Positions 45,683 to 55,700 of a stretch of DNA of 64,000 nt are shown here, piece after piece. A program made the translations under genes and the position numbers. Below the pieces are notes generated by a model. That model was given only the letters and a program-made list of their open reading frames with translations, did no database searches and was not told the DNA's origin. This DNA is from Ensifer sp. LC163 (GTDB lineage: Bacteria > Pseudomonadota > Alphaproteobacteria > Rhizobiales > Rhizobiaceae): positions 1 through 64,000 of the forward strand of contig NZ_MBSS01000045.1 of NCBI RefSeq assembly GCF_001695855.1, written 5' to 3'. The stretch's first letter is position 1. Every line of letters starts with the position of its first letter.

Positions 45683-46339
45683 ATGCAAACCGTCAGCATA
45701 GATATCGTCTCCGACGTCGTCTGCCCGTGGTGCTATCTCGGCAAGGCCAGACTCGATCAGGCGATCGCCAATGTCGGCTCGGAAGTACAGGTCGCCGTAC
45801 AGTGGCGCCCCTACCAACTCAATCCCGACCTTCCGTCGGAAGGCGTGGATCACAAGCAACATCTCGCCGCCAAGCTCGGCGGTCAGGCGGCGGTCGACCG
45901 GGCACATGAAACGCTGAATGCACTCGGCAATGCCGATGGCATTGCTTTCGATTTCGACGCCGTGAAGATCAGCCCGAATACGCTCGACGCGCACCGGCTC
46001 ATTCGATGGGCAGCGACCAATGGCGAAGCTGCGCAATCCGCCGTCGTCGGCTTGCTCTTCAAGGCAAACTTCGAAGAGGGCCGCAATGTCGGCGATCAGT
46101 CGGTTCTGCTCGATATCGCCACCGAAGCCGGCCTCGACCGGCCAGTGATCGCGGCGCTCCTCAACTCGGATGCCGACAAGGATGCCGTCAGGGAAGAGAT
46201 CGGTATGGCCCGCGAAATGGGCGTGACCGGCGTCCCCTGCTTCATCCTCGACGGCCAATATGCCGTGATGGGCGCGCAATCGGTCGACGTGCTCAGCAAT
46301 GCCTTGCGCGAAATCGCTCAGATGAAGGCCACTGCATAG
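45683..46339 (+). CDS. DsbA-family oxidoreductase, FrnE-like
   Basis: 218 residues, thioredoxin-fold with a helical insert. The active-site motif CPWC is at about 14-17 (SDVVCPWCYLGK), and a VTGVPCFILDGQY cis-proline segment follows near 180-192. No signal peptide, so it is cytoplasmic, as for FrnE-like isomerases and polyketide-pathway relatives. The start at 45683 follows GAGGAAAGGCACC; an upstream in-frame ATG adds 17 unlikely residues. Confidence 0.9.
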   Translation: MQTVSIDIVSDVVCPWCYLGKARLDQAIANVGSEVQVAVQWRPYQLNPDLPSEGVDHKQHLAAKLGGQAAVDRAHETLNALGNADGIAFDFDAVKISPNTLDAHRLIRWAATNGEAAQSAVVGLLFKANFEEGRNVGDQSVLLDIATEAGLDRPVIAALLNSDADKDAVREEIGMAREMGVTGVPCFILDGQYAVMGAQSVDVLSNALREIAQMKATA

Positions 46340-46416
46340 TTTAAGTTGCACAGCGCCGCGCCGAACCGACGTAAAGTCCCCTCGCGCCGCCAATCGGACC
46401 GGCAGCGCGAAGGCAA

Positions 46417-49400
46417 CTACGCCTGTTTCGCCAGCCCGGCGAGCTGCGTCATCACCATCGCCGCGCCCGAGAGGCGCTTTTCAGGCGTAACCAACTCGCG
46501 TTGGAAGAAGATGCTGTGGTCCGCCCTGATCTTCGCCAGCGTGCCCTGCTTGGCGATGTAGCCAACCAGCGCCGCAGGGTTCGGGAACTCCTTGTTGCGG
46601 AGCTGGACGACGACACCCTTCGGACCGGCATCGAGCTTTTCGACATTGGCCGTACGGCAGAGCGACTTGATATAGACGATCTTCAGGAGGTGTTGCACCT
46701 CGATCGGCAGCGGGCCGAAGCGGTCGATCATCTCCGCGCCGAAACCGTCGATCTCCTTGAGGTCGGCCAACTCGCCCAGGCGTCGGTAAAGGCCAAGTCG
46801 CAAATGCAGATCCGGCACGTAGTGTTCCGGAATCATCACCGGCGTGCCGACAGAAATTTGCGGTGACCAGCCGGTATCGTGAACCTCTTCCTCGCCCTTG
46901 AGTTCGGCGACCGCTTCCTCGAGCATCTGCTGATAGAGCTCGAACCCGACTTCCTTGATATGGCCTGACTGCTCTTCGCCGAGCAGATTGCCGGCCCCGC
47001 GGATGTCGAGGTCGTGGCTTGCCAGCTGGAAGCCGGCGCCGAGCGTATCGAGCGACTGCAGCACCTTCAACCGCCGCTCGGCGGTTGCCGTCAGCGTCTT
47101 GTTGACCGGCAGCGTAAACAGCGCAAAGGCGCGCACCTTTGAACGACCGACACGGCCGCGAAGCTGATAAAGCTGCGCCAGACCGAACATGTCTGCGCGA
47201 TGGACGATCAAGGTATTGGCCGTCGGCACGTCGAGACCGGATTCGACGATGGTCGTCGACAGCAGCACGTCATAACGCCCGTCATAGAAGGCGTTCATGA
47301 TGTCTTCGAGTTCCGTTGCCGGCATCTGGCCATGGGCGACGGCAACTTTCAGCTCCGGCACGTCGGATTTCAGGAAATCATGGATCTCCGAGAGGTCGCT
47401 GAGGCGCGGGCAGACATAGAAGCTCTGGCCGCCACGATAATGCTCCCGCATCAAGCTCTCGCGGATCACCAGCGCGTCGAACGGCGAGATGAAGGTGCGG
47501 ACCGCCATGCGGTCGACGGGCGGCGTGGTAATGAGCGACAGTTCGCGCACCCCGGTCAACGCCAGTTGCAGCGTGCGCGGGATCGGCGTCGCCGACAGCG
47601 TCAGCACATGCACGTCCGACTTCAGCTCCTTCAGCCGTTCCTTATGCTTGACGCCGAAATGCTGCTCTTCGTCGATGATGAGCAGGCCGAGATTGGCGAA
47701 GTTGACCGAGGTTCCGAGCAGGGCATGGGTGCCAACCACGACGTCGGTCTTACCATCAGCCACTTCCTTCTTAGTCAGTGCCAGTTCCTTCGAGCCGACA
47801 AGGCGCGAGGCCTGCTGGATGCGGATCGGCAGGCCACGAAAACGCTCGATGAACGTCTTGAAATGCTGTCGTGCAAGCAGCGTCGTCGGCACGACGACGG
47901 CGACCTGTACCCCGTTCATTGCCGCAATGAAGGCTGCCCTGAGCGCAACCTCCGTCTTGCCGAAACCGACGTCGCCACAGACAAGGCGGTCCATCGGCCG
48001 GCCACTGCCGAGATCCTCGCGCACCGCCTCGATCGAGTTCAATTGATCCTCGGTTTCGTCATAGGGAAAGCGTGCGACGAACTCGTCATAGACACCGTCC
48101 TGGGCCACCAGAACATGGGCATGCCGGGTGTGGCGCTCGGCTGCGATACGGATGAGACCGCCTGCCATATCGAGCAGGCGCTTCTTGAGCTTTGCCTTGC
48201 GAGCCTGCCAGGCGACGCCGCCAAGCTTGTCGAGGATCGCGTCCGTACCCTCTGAACCGTAACGGGAGAGGAGCTCGATGTTTTCGACCGGGAGAAAGAG
48301 CTTGGCGTTGTCTGCATAGACGAGCTCGAGACAATCGTGCGGCGCGCCGACCGCCTCGATCGTGCGCAATCCGACGAAACGGCCGATACCGTGTTCGGCG
48401 TGCACGACATAGCTGCCTTCATCAAGGCCTGCGACCTCGGCAATGAAGTCGGCACCACGCTTGCGCCGCTTGGAGCGGCGGACCATACGGTCGCCGAGAA
48501 TATCCTGCTCGCCGATAACAACGAGATCGCCCGTTTCAAAACCTGCTTCAAGGCTGAGAACCGCCGATGCAGCTTCGCCCGGCTTCAACGTCTTGACGTC
48601 GGCCAGAGCCTTGATCTGGCGAATGTTGCCGAGACCATGTTCCACCAGCACCTGCAGCAGACGATCGAGAGATCCCTCGCTCCAACCTGATACAACGACC
48701 TTGAGACCTTTGGAGCGCTTCTCGGCGATGTATTTGACCGCCTGGTCGAAGACATTGACGCGGTCGCTCTCGGCCTCGCCTTCTCCGGCCGTCTTTGCCC
48801 AGCGCACGCCTTGCCGTGCATCGACGGTAACGACCTGGCGGGTCTCGCCTTCCTGCTCATTGAAAGGCGTGAGGCGGACCGCGTTGCGCTCAGCGAGCGC
48901 GGCCGTAAAGCCTTCCGAGTTCAGATACAGCAGTTCCGGCGAAACAGGCTTATAGGGCGTTCCCTGTGTTGCGAGCGACTTGCCCGGCGATGCCGCCGTG
49001 TGGCGGGCGTCATAGTAATCGAGAATGAGCTTCGAACGTTCGGCGGCGGCTTCTCGCGCCAGATGATCGGTAACGATGCGAAAACCGCCGAGATAGTCGA
49101 ACACGGTTTCGAGGCGATCGTAGAAGAGCGGCAGCCAATGCTCCATGCCGGCATAGCGGCGCCCTTCGGAGACGGCCTGGTAGAGCGCATCATCCCGGGT
49201 CGTAGCGCCGAAGAGCGACAGATACCGCTTGCGGAAGTGACTGATCGTTTCCGGCGTCAGCGACACTTCGCTCATCGGATTGAGGTCGAGCGAACGAACC
49301 TGGCCGGTCGTGCGCTGGCTGGCCGGATCGAAGGAGCGGATGGTCTCAAGCGTGTCGCCGAAGAAATCGAGCCGCAGCGGATCGCCACTGCCGGGAACGA

Positions 49401-49926
49401 AGACGTCGAGGATGCCGCCGCGCACGGCGTACTCGCCGACTTCACGAACGGTGGCCACGCGCTCGAAGCCGTTGCGCTCCAGGCGCGCTGCGACATCGTC
49501 CATGCGCACCTGGTTGCCGGGGTGCGCCGAGAAGGCGAGGTTTTCGATCACATCCTGCGGTGAAATCTTCTGCAGGGCGGCATTGACCGTCACCAGCACG
49601 ATGGCGGCATGCGGCTTCTTGCGGTGGGCAATCAAGGCGCTGAGGGCTGCGAGCCTGCGCGCTGACGTATCAGCACTCGGCGATACGCGGTCGTAGGGAA
49701 GGCAATCCCAACCCGGCAAAGTCAGGACCGGAATATCGGGGGCGACGAAACCGAGGACCTGCTCCAGATCGGCTATGCGCTGTCCATCCGAGAGGATGTA
49801 GGCGACCGGCGTACCGGCACGCGCCAGATCGGCAAGCACCAGCGCTTCGGCGCCTGATGGAACCGGGCCGATCGTGACTTCACGCGTCGCAGCGGCAATC
49901 TTCTTCGGGTCAAGGCCAGCCAGCAT
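46417..49926 (-). CDS. mfd: Transcription-repair coupling factor
   Basis: 1169 residues, full length. The UvrB-homology N-terminal region, RNA-polymerase-interacting domain (around GSYVVHAEHGIGRF), translocase motifs (GDVGFGKTEVALR Walker A, IDEEQHFGVKHKERL motif II, SATPIPRTL motif III) and the TRCF C-terminal domain are all present. It removes stalled RNA polymerase and recruits UvrA. It follows sdhE by 4 bases on the minus strand, opposite recG; the mfd-sdhE-recG grouping is conserved in alphaproteobacteria. Confidence 0.97.
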   Translation of the reverse strand: MLAGLDPKKIAAATREVTIGPVPSGAEALVLADLARAGTPVAYILSDGQRIADLEQVLGFVAPDIPVLTLPGWDCLPYDRVSPSADTSARRLAALSALIAHRKKPHAAIVLVTVNAALQKISPQDVIENLAFSAHPGNQVRMDDVAARLERNGFERVATVREVGEYAVRGGILDVFVPGSGDPLRLDFFGDTLETIRSFDPASQRTTGQVRSLDLNPMSEVSLTPETISHFRKRYLSLFGATTRDDALYQAVSEGRRYAGMEHWLPLFYDRLETVFDYLGGFRIVTDHLAREAAAERSKLILDYYDARHTAASPGKSLATQGTPYKPVSPELLYLNSEGFTAALAERNAVRLTPFNEQEGETRQVVTVDARQGVRWAKTAGEGEAESDRVNVFDQAVKYIAEKRSKGLKVVVSGWSEGSLDRLLQVLVEHGLGNIRQIKALADVKTLKPGEAASAVLSLEAGFETGDLVVIGEQDILGDRMVRRSKRRKRGADFIAEVAGLDEGSYVVHAEHGIGRFVGLRTIEAVGAPHDCLELVYADNAKLFLPVENIELLSRYGSEGTDAILDKLGGVAWQARKAKLKKRLLDMAGGLIRIAAERHTRHAHVLVAQDGVYDEFVARFPYDETEDQLNSIEAVREDLGSGRPMDRLVCGDVGFGKTEVALRAAFIAAMNGVQVAVVVPTTLLARQHFKTFIERFRGLPIRIQQASRLVGSKELALTKKEVADGKTDVVVGTHALLGTSVNFANLGLLIIDEEQHFGVKHKERLKELKSDVHVLTLSATPIPRTLQLALTGVRELSLITTPPVDRMAVRTFISPFDALVIRESLMREHYRGGQSFYVCPRLSDLSEIHDFLKSDVPELKVAVAHGQMPATELEDIMNAFYDGRYDVLLSTTIVESGLDVPTANTLIVHRADMFGLAQLYQLRGRVGRSKVRAFALFTLPVNKTLTATAERRLKVLQSLDTLGAGFQLASHDLDIRGAGNLLGEEQSGHIKEVGFELYQQMLEEAVAELKGEEEVHDTGWSPQISVGTPVMIPEHYVPDLHLRLGLYRRLGELADLKEIDGFGAEMIDRFGPLPIEVQHLLKIVYIKSLCRTANVEKLDAGPKGVVVQLRNKEFPNPAALVGYIAKQGTLAKIRADHSIFFQRELVTPEKRLSGAAMVMTQLAGLAKQA

Positions 49927-49930
49927 CGAT

Positions 49931-50236
49931 CTATTTCATCTCTTCAGGGAGCCGCTCGAAATCGGGGCGGTAGGCAGCGATGCGCTCGAACATCGCCGTC
50001 TGGTAGCGCTCAGGCACCGGCTTTTCGCCGATGATCCACTTGACGAGATCGTTGTCTTCCTCGGCCATGATGATTTCGAGCTCGTCCAACTCAACCTCAG
50101 ACAAGGCGGAAAGCTCCGCCTCCGCGAACTGTCCTAGGATCAGGTCCATTTCGCGTATGCCGCGATGCCAGGCGCGAAACAGAATCCGGCGGCGACGCGG
50201 ATCGAGATCGGCGCTGGTGCGTGAAATGCCAGTCAT
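49931..50236 (-). CDS. sdhE: Succinate dehydrogenase assembly factor SdhE (FAD assembly factor)
   Basis: 101 residues. The RGxxE motif is seen in RAWHRGIREMDLILGQF (about 21-37), and LSEVELDELEIIMAEEDNDL is the second conserved segment. It promotes covalent attachment of FAD to SdhA. The ATG at 50236 is preferred; 15 upstream codons look unrelated. It is upstream of mfd, translated in the same direction, and divergent from recG. Confidence 0.92.
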   Translation of the reverse strand: MTGISRTSADLDPRRRRILFRAWHRGIREMDLILGQFAEAELSALSEVELDELEIIMAEEDNDLVKWIIGEKPVPERYQTAMFERIAAYRPDFERLPEEMK

Positions 50237-50354
50237 GGGGGATTCCTTCCTGCCGCCCGAGGAGGTACGGTTTGTCGTCAATGGGCTCTATAAACGCTGA
50301 ATAGATGATTGTCAGCCTTGCCAAACTCCGAATTGTCGTCGCAATTTCATCGCC

Positions 50355-52460
50355 ATGCGCCCTGCCCTGCTCGACCCGCTCTTTTCACCGCTCAATACTT
50401 TGCCCGGCATCGGCCCGAAGATCGGCGAGCTGTATGCCCGCCTTCTCGGCCGTGAAAGCATCGAAGACTGCCGCGTCATCGACTTGGCATTCCATGCGCC
50501 GCATTCGTTGATCGATCGACGGCAGCAGCCGGGAATCGCGAATGCACCGCAAGGTGTCGTGGTCACGATCACCGGTCGGGTCGATCGCCATCAGCCGCCG
50601 CCGCCGGGCAAGCAGAACCTGCCCTACCGTATCTTCCTGCATGACGACACCGGAGAACTGGCGCTCACCTTCTTTCGCGTCAAAGGCAATTGGCTGGAAA
50701 AATCGCTGCCGGTCGACGAGACCGTGATCGTCAGCGGGAAGGTCGACTGGTTCAACGGCCGGCCGTCGATGGTTCATCCTGACTATATGGTCAAGGCGAG
50801 CGAGGCGGACAACCTGCCGCTCGTCGAACCCGTCTACGGCCTAACGGCCGGCCTCTCCGCCCGCATATTGCGCAAATCAATCGAGGCGGCCGTCGCACGC
50901 GTGCCTGAGATGCCGGAGTGGATCGACAACACTCTGGCCGAGAAACAGGGATTTCGGAGTGCGGCCGACAGCTTCCGCGCGCTGCATGAACCTCGCGACG
51001 CGACTGATATCGACCCGCAGGCGCCGGCGCGCAGGCGGCTCGCCTATGACGAGTTCCTGGCCGGTCAACTGTCGCTTGCCCTCGTTCGCCAGCGCCTTCG
51101 CAAGGTTGCCGGCACCCCGGTGCATGCGACGGGCAAACTCTCCGGCCCCGTTATCGCCGCTCTCCCCTTCTCGCTCACAGCGAGCCAATCGACCGCGATT
51201 GCTGACATCCTCAAGGACATGTCCGGTAGCGACCGGATGCTGCGGCTGCTGCAGGGCGACGTCGGCTCCGGCAAGACCATGGTCGCGCTGATGGCGATGC
51301 TGGCGGCGGTCGAATCGGGCGGCCAGGCGGTGCTGATGGCCCCGACGGAAATCCTTGCCCGACAGCATTTCGCGACGTTGTCGAAAATGGCTGCTCCCGC
51401 CGGCATCACCATGGACGTTCTGACCGGGCGCACCAAGGGCAAGGAGCGCGATGCGATCCTGGAGCGCATTGCCTCTGGCGAGACACGGATCGTGGTCGGC
51501 ACGCATGCGCTGTTCCAGGACACCGTCAATTACGACAGGCTGACGCTTGCGGTCGTCGACGAACAGCATCGCTTCGGTGTCCACCAGCGTCTGCGCCTGA
51601 CCGCCAAGGGTATTTCCCCGCATATGCTCGTGATGACCGCCACGCCGATCCCGCGCACGCTGGTGCTCGCCGCCTTCGGCGACATGGACGTCTCCAAGCT
51701 GACGGAAAAGCCGGCCGGGCGAAAACCCATCCAGACGGTCACCATCCCGACCGAGCGGACCGACGAGATCGTCGACCGCCTGGCTGCAGCCATCAAGGAA
51801 GGCAAGAAAGCCTACTGGATCTGCCCGCTCGTCGAGGAATCCGAAGCGATCGACGTCATGTCCGCCGATGAAAGATACCAGGGGCTCTCCAAGCGCTTCG
51901 GCCGGGATGTCGGCCTTGTGCACGGCCGCATGAACGGGGCGGAAAAAGACGCCGTCATGCTCGCCTTCAAGAACGGTGAAATCCGCCTGCTCGTCGCCAC
52001 GACGGTCGTCGAAGTCGGTGTCGACGTACCGGATGCCACCATCATGGTCATCGAGCATGCGGAGCGCTTCGGCCTGGCGCAATTGCACCAGTTGCGTGGC
52101 CGCGTCGGTCGTGGCGACGAGGCGTCGACCTGCATCCTGCTCTATAAGAGCCCGCTTGGCGAAACCGGCCGTGCAAGGCTTTCGATCCTGCGCGACAGCG
52201 AGGACGGCTTTCTGATTGCCGAGGAAGACCTGAAACTGCGCGGCGAAGGCGAGTTGCTGGGAACGCGCCAATCCGGCACGCCCGGCTTTCGTATCGCCAG
52301 CCTCGAAGCGCATGGTGACCTGCTCGAGATCGCCCGCAAGGACGCCGCCTATATGATCGAGCGGGATCCGGATCTCACCTCGCCGCGTGGCGAGGCGTTG
52401 AGAACCTTGCTTTATCTTCACCGCCGCGACGAAGCGATCCGCTTCCTGCGCGCCGGTTAG
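50355..52460 (+). CDS. recG: ATP-dependent DNA helicase RecG
   Basis: 701 residues. An OB-fold wedge domain in the first third, then helicase motifs: GDVGSGKTMVALMA (Walker A, about 306-319), DEQHRFGVHQR (motif II), ATPIPRTL (motif III), and the C-terminal GRVGRGDEASTCILLY and GEGELLGTRQSG segments. It remodels stalled forks and branched DNA. The ATG at 50355 is the family start. A palindromic repeat follows. Confidence 0.97.
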   Translation: MRPALLDPLFSPLNTLPGIGPKIGELYARLLGRESIEDCRVIDLAFHAPHSLIDRRQQPGIANAPQGVVVTITGRVDRHQPPPPGKQNLPYRIFLHDDTGELALTFFRVKGNWLEKSLPVDETVIVSGKVDWFNGRPSMVHPDYMVKASEADNLPLVEPVYGLTAGLSARILRKSIEAAVARVPEMPEWIDNTLAEKQGFRSAADSFRALHEPRDATDIDPQAPARRRLAYDEFLAGQLSLALVRQRLRKVAGTPVHATGKLSGPVIAALPFSLTASQSTAIADILKDMSGSDRMLRLLQGDVGSGKTMVALMAMLAAVESGGQAVLMAPTEILARQHFATLSKMAAPAGITMDVLTGRTKGKERDAILERIASGETRIVVGTHALFQDTVNYDRLTLAVVDEQHRFGVHQRLRLTAKGISPHMLVMTATPIPRTLVLAAFGDMDVSKLTEKPAGRKPIQTVTIPTERTDEIVDRLAAAIKEGKKAYWICPLVEESEAIDVMSADERYQGLSKRFGRDVGLVHGRMNGAEKDAVMLAFKNGEIRLLVATTVVEVGVDVPDATIMVIEHAERFGLAQLHQLRGRVGRGDEASTCILLYKSPLGETGRARLSILRDSEDGFLIAEEDLKLRGEGELLGTRQSGTPGFRIASLEAHGDLLEIARKDAAYMIERDPDLTSPRGEALRTLLYLHRRDEAIRFLRAG

Positions 52461-52517
52461 AGCATTTCCAGGAAAAGTGGGAGGCGGTTCTCCGTCAGGA
52501 AATGCGTAAAAACAAAA
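52461..52517. repeat. Rhizobial palindromic repeat after recG
   Basis: Inverted repeat GCATTTCC (52462-52469) / GGAAATGC (52498-52505) enclosing a GGAG/CTCC inner hairpin, followed by GTAAAAACAAAAG. I recall this GCATTTCCAGGAAAAG type of element as a frequent rhizobial intergenic repeat; it may also terminate the convergent genes. Confidence 0.7.
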
Positions 52518-52520
52518 GCG

Positions 52521-53213
52521 TCAGGCGGTCTTCTGCTGCGCGATCTTGCGCGGCGGAGCGTTGGCAAGTGGCCTGTAGTCGGGAGCGACGAGGCCGCCGG
52601 AGATCAGCAGCTTGGCCGCATCCTCGGCGCTCATTTCAAGCGGGATGATCTTGTCGCGGGGCACGAACAACAGGAAGCCGGCCGTCGGGATCGGCGTCGG
52701 CGGCAAGAACACGGTCACCATGTCCATGCCACGCTCGTCGAATTTGGCGGCGACCTCGCCTTTCACATCCGTTGCGATGAACACAAGCGACCAGAGGCCA
52801 GGGCTCGGATACTCAATCAAGCCCGCCTTCTTGAACGACGAAGATTGCTCTTGAAGCACGGTCTGGAAGATCTGCTTCAGCGATTTGTAGATAGTGCGAA
52901 CGAGCGGCGTCCGGCTGACAAGGGACTCGCCGAAGGCAACGATCGACCGCCCCACCAGATTGGCGGTGAGGAAACCGACCAATGTGATCACGATGAGCGC
53001 GACCAGAAGCCCGAATCCGGGAATAGCCACAGGCGAATAGGTGTCAGGATTATAGAAATTCGGCAGATAGGGTTTCACCCATCCGTCGGCCCATTCGATG
53101 AAGGTGCGGACCAACCAGACGGTAATGGCCAGCGGCGCGCAGATGATCAGCCCCGTCAGGAAATAGTTCCGCAGCCGGGTCGCAATGAAGCTGCTCTTCG
53201 AATTTTCCGTCAT
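52521..53213 (-). CDS. DUF502 membrane protein
   Basis: 230 residues with two membrane helices (about 17-37 and 65-87, YFLTGLIICAPLAITVWLV and a later hydrophobic stretch). The family motifs TPLVRTIYKSLKQI, GLIEYPSPGLWSLVFI and FLPPTPIPTAGFLLFVP are present. Plant homologues (LCV-like) exist, but the bacterial function is unknown. It lies downstream of the GNAT gene of the glmS block and is convergent with recG. Confidence 0.88.
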   Translation of the reverse strand: MTENSKSSFIATRLRNYFLTGLIICAPLAITVWLVRTFIEWADGWVKPYLPNFYNPDTYSPVAIPGFGLLVALIVITLVGFLTANLVGRSIVAFGESLVSRTPLVRTIYKSLKQIFQTVLQEQSSSFKKAGLIEYPSPGLWSLVFIATDVKGEVAAKFDERGMDMVTVFLPPTPIPTAGFLLFVPRDKIIPLEMSAEDAAKLLISGGLVAPDYRPLANAPPRKIAQQKTA

Positions 53214-53231
53214 GCCTCTTCCGTTTAAACC

Positions 53232-53732
53232 TCACTCCGAACCGAAAGCCGGATGATAGGCAACCGTGCCTGCCGGCACCGCGCCGGAGAAGGCCAGCGC
53301 CATGAAGTATTGCGGCGCACAACCCGGGAATACAAGAGAAGATTCGTTACGGAATCTGAACTTTTGGTAATAGTCGGGATCACCCACGACCACGCAGCCC
53401 AAGGCGCCGTCGGCGGTAAGCATCGCAAGGCCCTCGCGGATGAGCCGGCTGCCCACGCCCTGCGCTTGTCGCCCCGGCAAGACCGCCACAGGCCCAAGCC
53501 CGAACCAGCCGGATACTGGCGGCGTGAGCGTCACCGGCGAGAAGGCGACATGGCCGACGATCCGGCCTTCATCTTCAGCAACGAGCGAGAGCGTCAGCGC
53601 GCCCTGATCCCGAAGGCGCTCGATGATGAAGGGCTCGCTCTGGTCGCTGTGCGGATGCCCTGCGAAAGCAGCGGCGGTTACGTCGTGGATCGCCCGCTCG
53701 TCGCCCTTTCTTTCCGGCCGGATGACGATCAT
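53232..53732 (-). CDS. GNAT-family N-acetyltransferase
   Basis: 166 residues. The acetyl-CoA motif is LGPVAVLPGRQAQGVGSRLI (about 78-97), preceded by a VGHVAFSPV strand; this type resembles YhbS-like acetyltransferases. It overlaps the glmS stop in an ATGA, so it is translated from the glmS message. The substrate is unknown; an amino-sugar role would be guesswork from the neighbour. Confidence 0.86.
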   Translation of the reverse strand: MIVIRPERKGDERAIHDVTAAAFAGHPHSDQSEPFIIERLRDQGALTLSLVAEDEGRIVGHVAFSPVTLTPPVSGWFGLGPVAVLPGRQAQGVGSRLIREGLAMLTADGALGCVVVGDPDYYQKFRFRNESSLVFPGCAPQYFMALAFSGAVPAGTVAYHPAFGSE

Positions 53733-55555
53733 TCGACCGTTACCGATTTTGCCAGATTGCGGGGCTGATCGACGTCGGTACCCATGAACACGGCCGTGTG
53801 GTAGGCAAGCAGCTGAATCGGCAGCGAGAAGATTATCGGCGCGATGATTTCGTCGACATTCGGCAGCACGATCGTCGCCATCGTCTCGAGCTTCGAGGCG
53901 GCTGCGCCCTTTTCGTCGGTGATCAGAATGATCCGTCCGCCGCGGGCTGCCACCTCCTGCATGTTCGACACGGTCTTCTCATAGAAGCGGTCATGCGGGG
54001 CGATGACGATGACCGGCATGTTTTCGTCGATCAGCGCGATCGGGCCATGTTTCAGCTCGCCGGCGGCATAACCCTCGGCGTGGATATAGGAGATTTCCTT
54101 GAGCTTCAGCGCGCCTTCCATCGCCAGCGGGAAGCTGGTGCCGCGGCCGAGGTAGAGCACGTCGCGGCACTTCGAAAGTTCGCGCGACAGCATCTCGATC
54201 TTCGGCTGGATCGCATTCAGCACCTGGCCCATGATCCGCGGCATTTCGGCAAGGTGGCGAACGAGCGTCTGCTCCTCATCGGCCGAGACCGTGCCGCGGG
54301 CCCGGCCGGCGCCGATCGACAGCGCGGCAAGTACCGCCAGTTGGCAGGTAAACGCCTTGGTCGAGGCAACACCGATCTCAGGGCCGGCGAGGATCGGGAA
54401 CACGGCGTCGGATTCACGCGCGATGGTCGATTCACGGGTGTTGACGACAGCGCCGATCTTCAGGCCATGGTCCTTGCAATACCTGAGCGACGCGAGCGTA
54501 TCGGCGGTCTCGCCCGACTGCGAGATGAACAGGGCTGCCGACTGCGACGACAGCGGGATTTCGCGGTAGCGGAACTCGGAGGCGACGTCGATTTCGACGG
54601 GCAGGCGGGCATAGCGCTCGAACCAGTATTTGCCGACGAGACCGGCAAGATAGGCGGTGCCGCAGGCAGAGATCGCCAGGCTCGGCACGTCGGCAAAATC
54701 GATCGAGCCCGTGAGGGCCTTCACCCGGTTTTCGGCAAAGTCGATGTAATGGCCGAGCGCATGGGAGATCACCTCCGGCTGCTCGTAGATTTCCTTTTCC
54801 ATGAAGTGCCGGTGATTGCCCTTGTCGATCATGTAGGCGGCTGCCAATGAGATCTGTCGCGGGCGATCGACGGCATTGCCGGCGAGGTCAAAGATATGGG
54901 CGCCATCGGCTCCGATCACGGCCCAGTCGCCGTCGATCAGATAGGTGATCTCGTTGGTAAACGGCGACAGCGCGATCGCATCGGAGCCGAGGAACATCTC
55001 GCCCTTGCCGTGGCCGATCGCCAGCGGCGGACCGTTGCGGGCAGCCATGATCGTCGATGGGTCGTCCTGATAGAGCACGGCCAATGCATAGGCGCCGGTC
55101 ACCCGCTTCAGCATCGCATGCATCGCCTCGCGCCGGCCGAGGCCGTCACGCCGGAACTTTGCCAGCAGATGCGCCACGACTTCCGTATCGGTCTGCGTCT
55201 CGAACTTCGCACCGTCGGCGATCAGTTCGTCCTTCAGCACGGAAAAGTTCTCGATGATGCCGTTGTGAACCACGGCAACCCCGTCGGTAAAATGCGGATG
55301 AGCATTACGCTCGGTCGGAGCGCCATGCGTCGCCCAGCGGGTGTGGGCGATGCCGATCGTTCCGGCCAGCGGCTCTTCGCGCAGGCGAGCCTCCAGATTG
55401 ACCAGCTTGCCTTCGGCCCGGCGGCGCTCAAGCGCGCCGGCATTGATGGTCGCGACCCCGGCTGAATCGTAGCCGCGATATTCCAGGCGCTTCAACGCAT
55501 CGACCAGTCGCTCCGAGACCGGCTGGTTTCCAACGATGCCAACAATTCCGCACAT
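53729..55555 (-). CDS. glmS: Glutamine-fructose-6-phosphate aminotransferase
   Basis: Makes glucosamine-6-phosphate, first step of UDP-GlcNAc synthesis. 608 residues. Starts MCGIVGIVG so the catalytic Cys2 is N-terminal after Met removal. N-terminal glutaminase domain (HTRWATHG, HNGIIENF) and two SIS domains (SQSGETADT, SRELSKCRDVLYLGRGT) are intact; it ends with the canonical LAKSVTVE. The ATG at 55555 is required for Cys2; the longer frame upstream is not GlmS. No glmS ribozyme is seen, as expected in this group. Confidence 0.97.
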   Translation of the reverse strand: MCGIVGIVGNQPVSERLVDALKRLEYRGYDSAGVATINAGALERRRAEGKLVNLEARLREEPLAGTIGIAHTRWATHGAPTERNAHPHFTDGVAVVHNGIIENFSVLKDELIADGAKFETQTDTEVVAHLLAKFRRDGLGRREAMHAMLKRVTGAYALAVLYQDDPSTIMAARNGPPLAIGHGKGEMFLGSDAIALSPFTNEITYLIDGDWAVIGADGAHIFDLAGNAVDRPRQISLAAAYMIDKGNHRHFMEKEIYEQPEVISHALGHYIDFAENRVKALTGSIDFADVPSLAISACGTAYLAGLVGKYWFERYARLPVEIDVASEFRYREIPLSSQSAALFISQSGETADTLASLRYCKDHGLKIGAVVNTRESTIARESDAVFPILAGPEIGVASTKAFTCQLAVLAALSIGAGRARGTVSADEEQTLVRHLAEMPRIMGQVLNAIQPKIEMLSRELSKCRDVLYLGRGTSFPLAMEGALKLKEISYIHAEGYAAGELKHGPIALIDENMPVIVIAPHDRFYEKTVSNMQEVAARGGRIILITDEKGAAASKLETMATIVLPNVDEIIAPIIFSLPIQLLAYHTAVFMGTDVDQPRNLAKSVTVE

Positions 55556-55700
55556 AGTCGTCTCCGAATTCGTCTCGCGCCGTTTTGACGCACCAATCGG
55601 CAGGGCGGAAGTCCCGCCCGGCGCGTTGCCTTGGTAACGCATTTGCCGGACGAGGCAATCCGCCCCGATTTCACTTTCGGTTTCAGTATTTAACGCGAAC

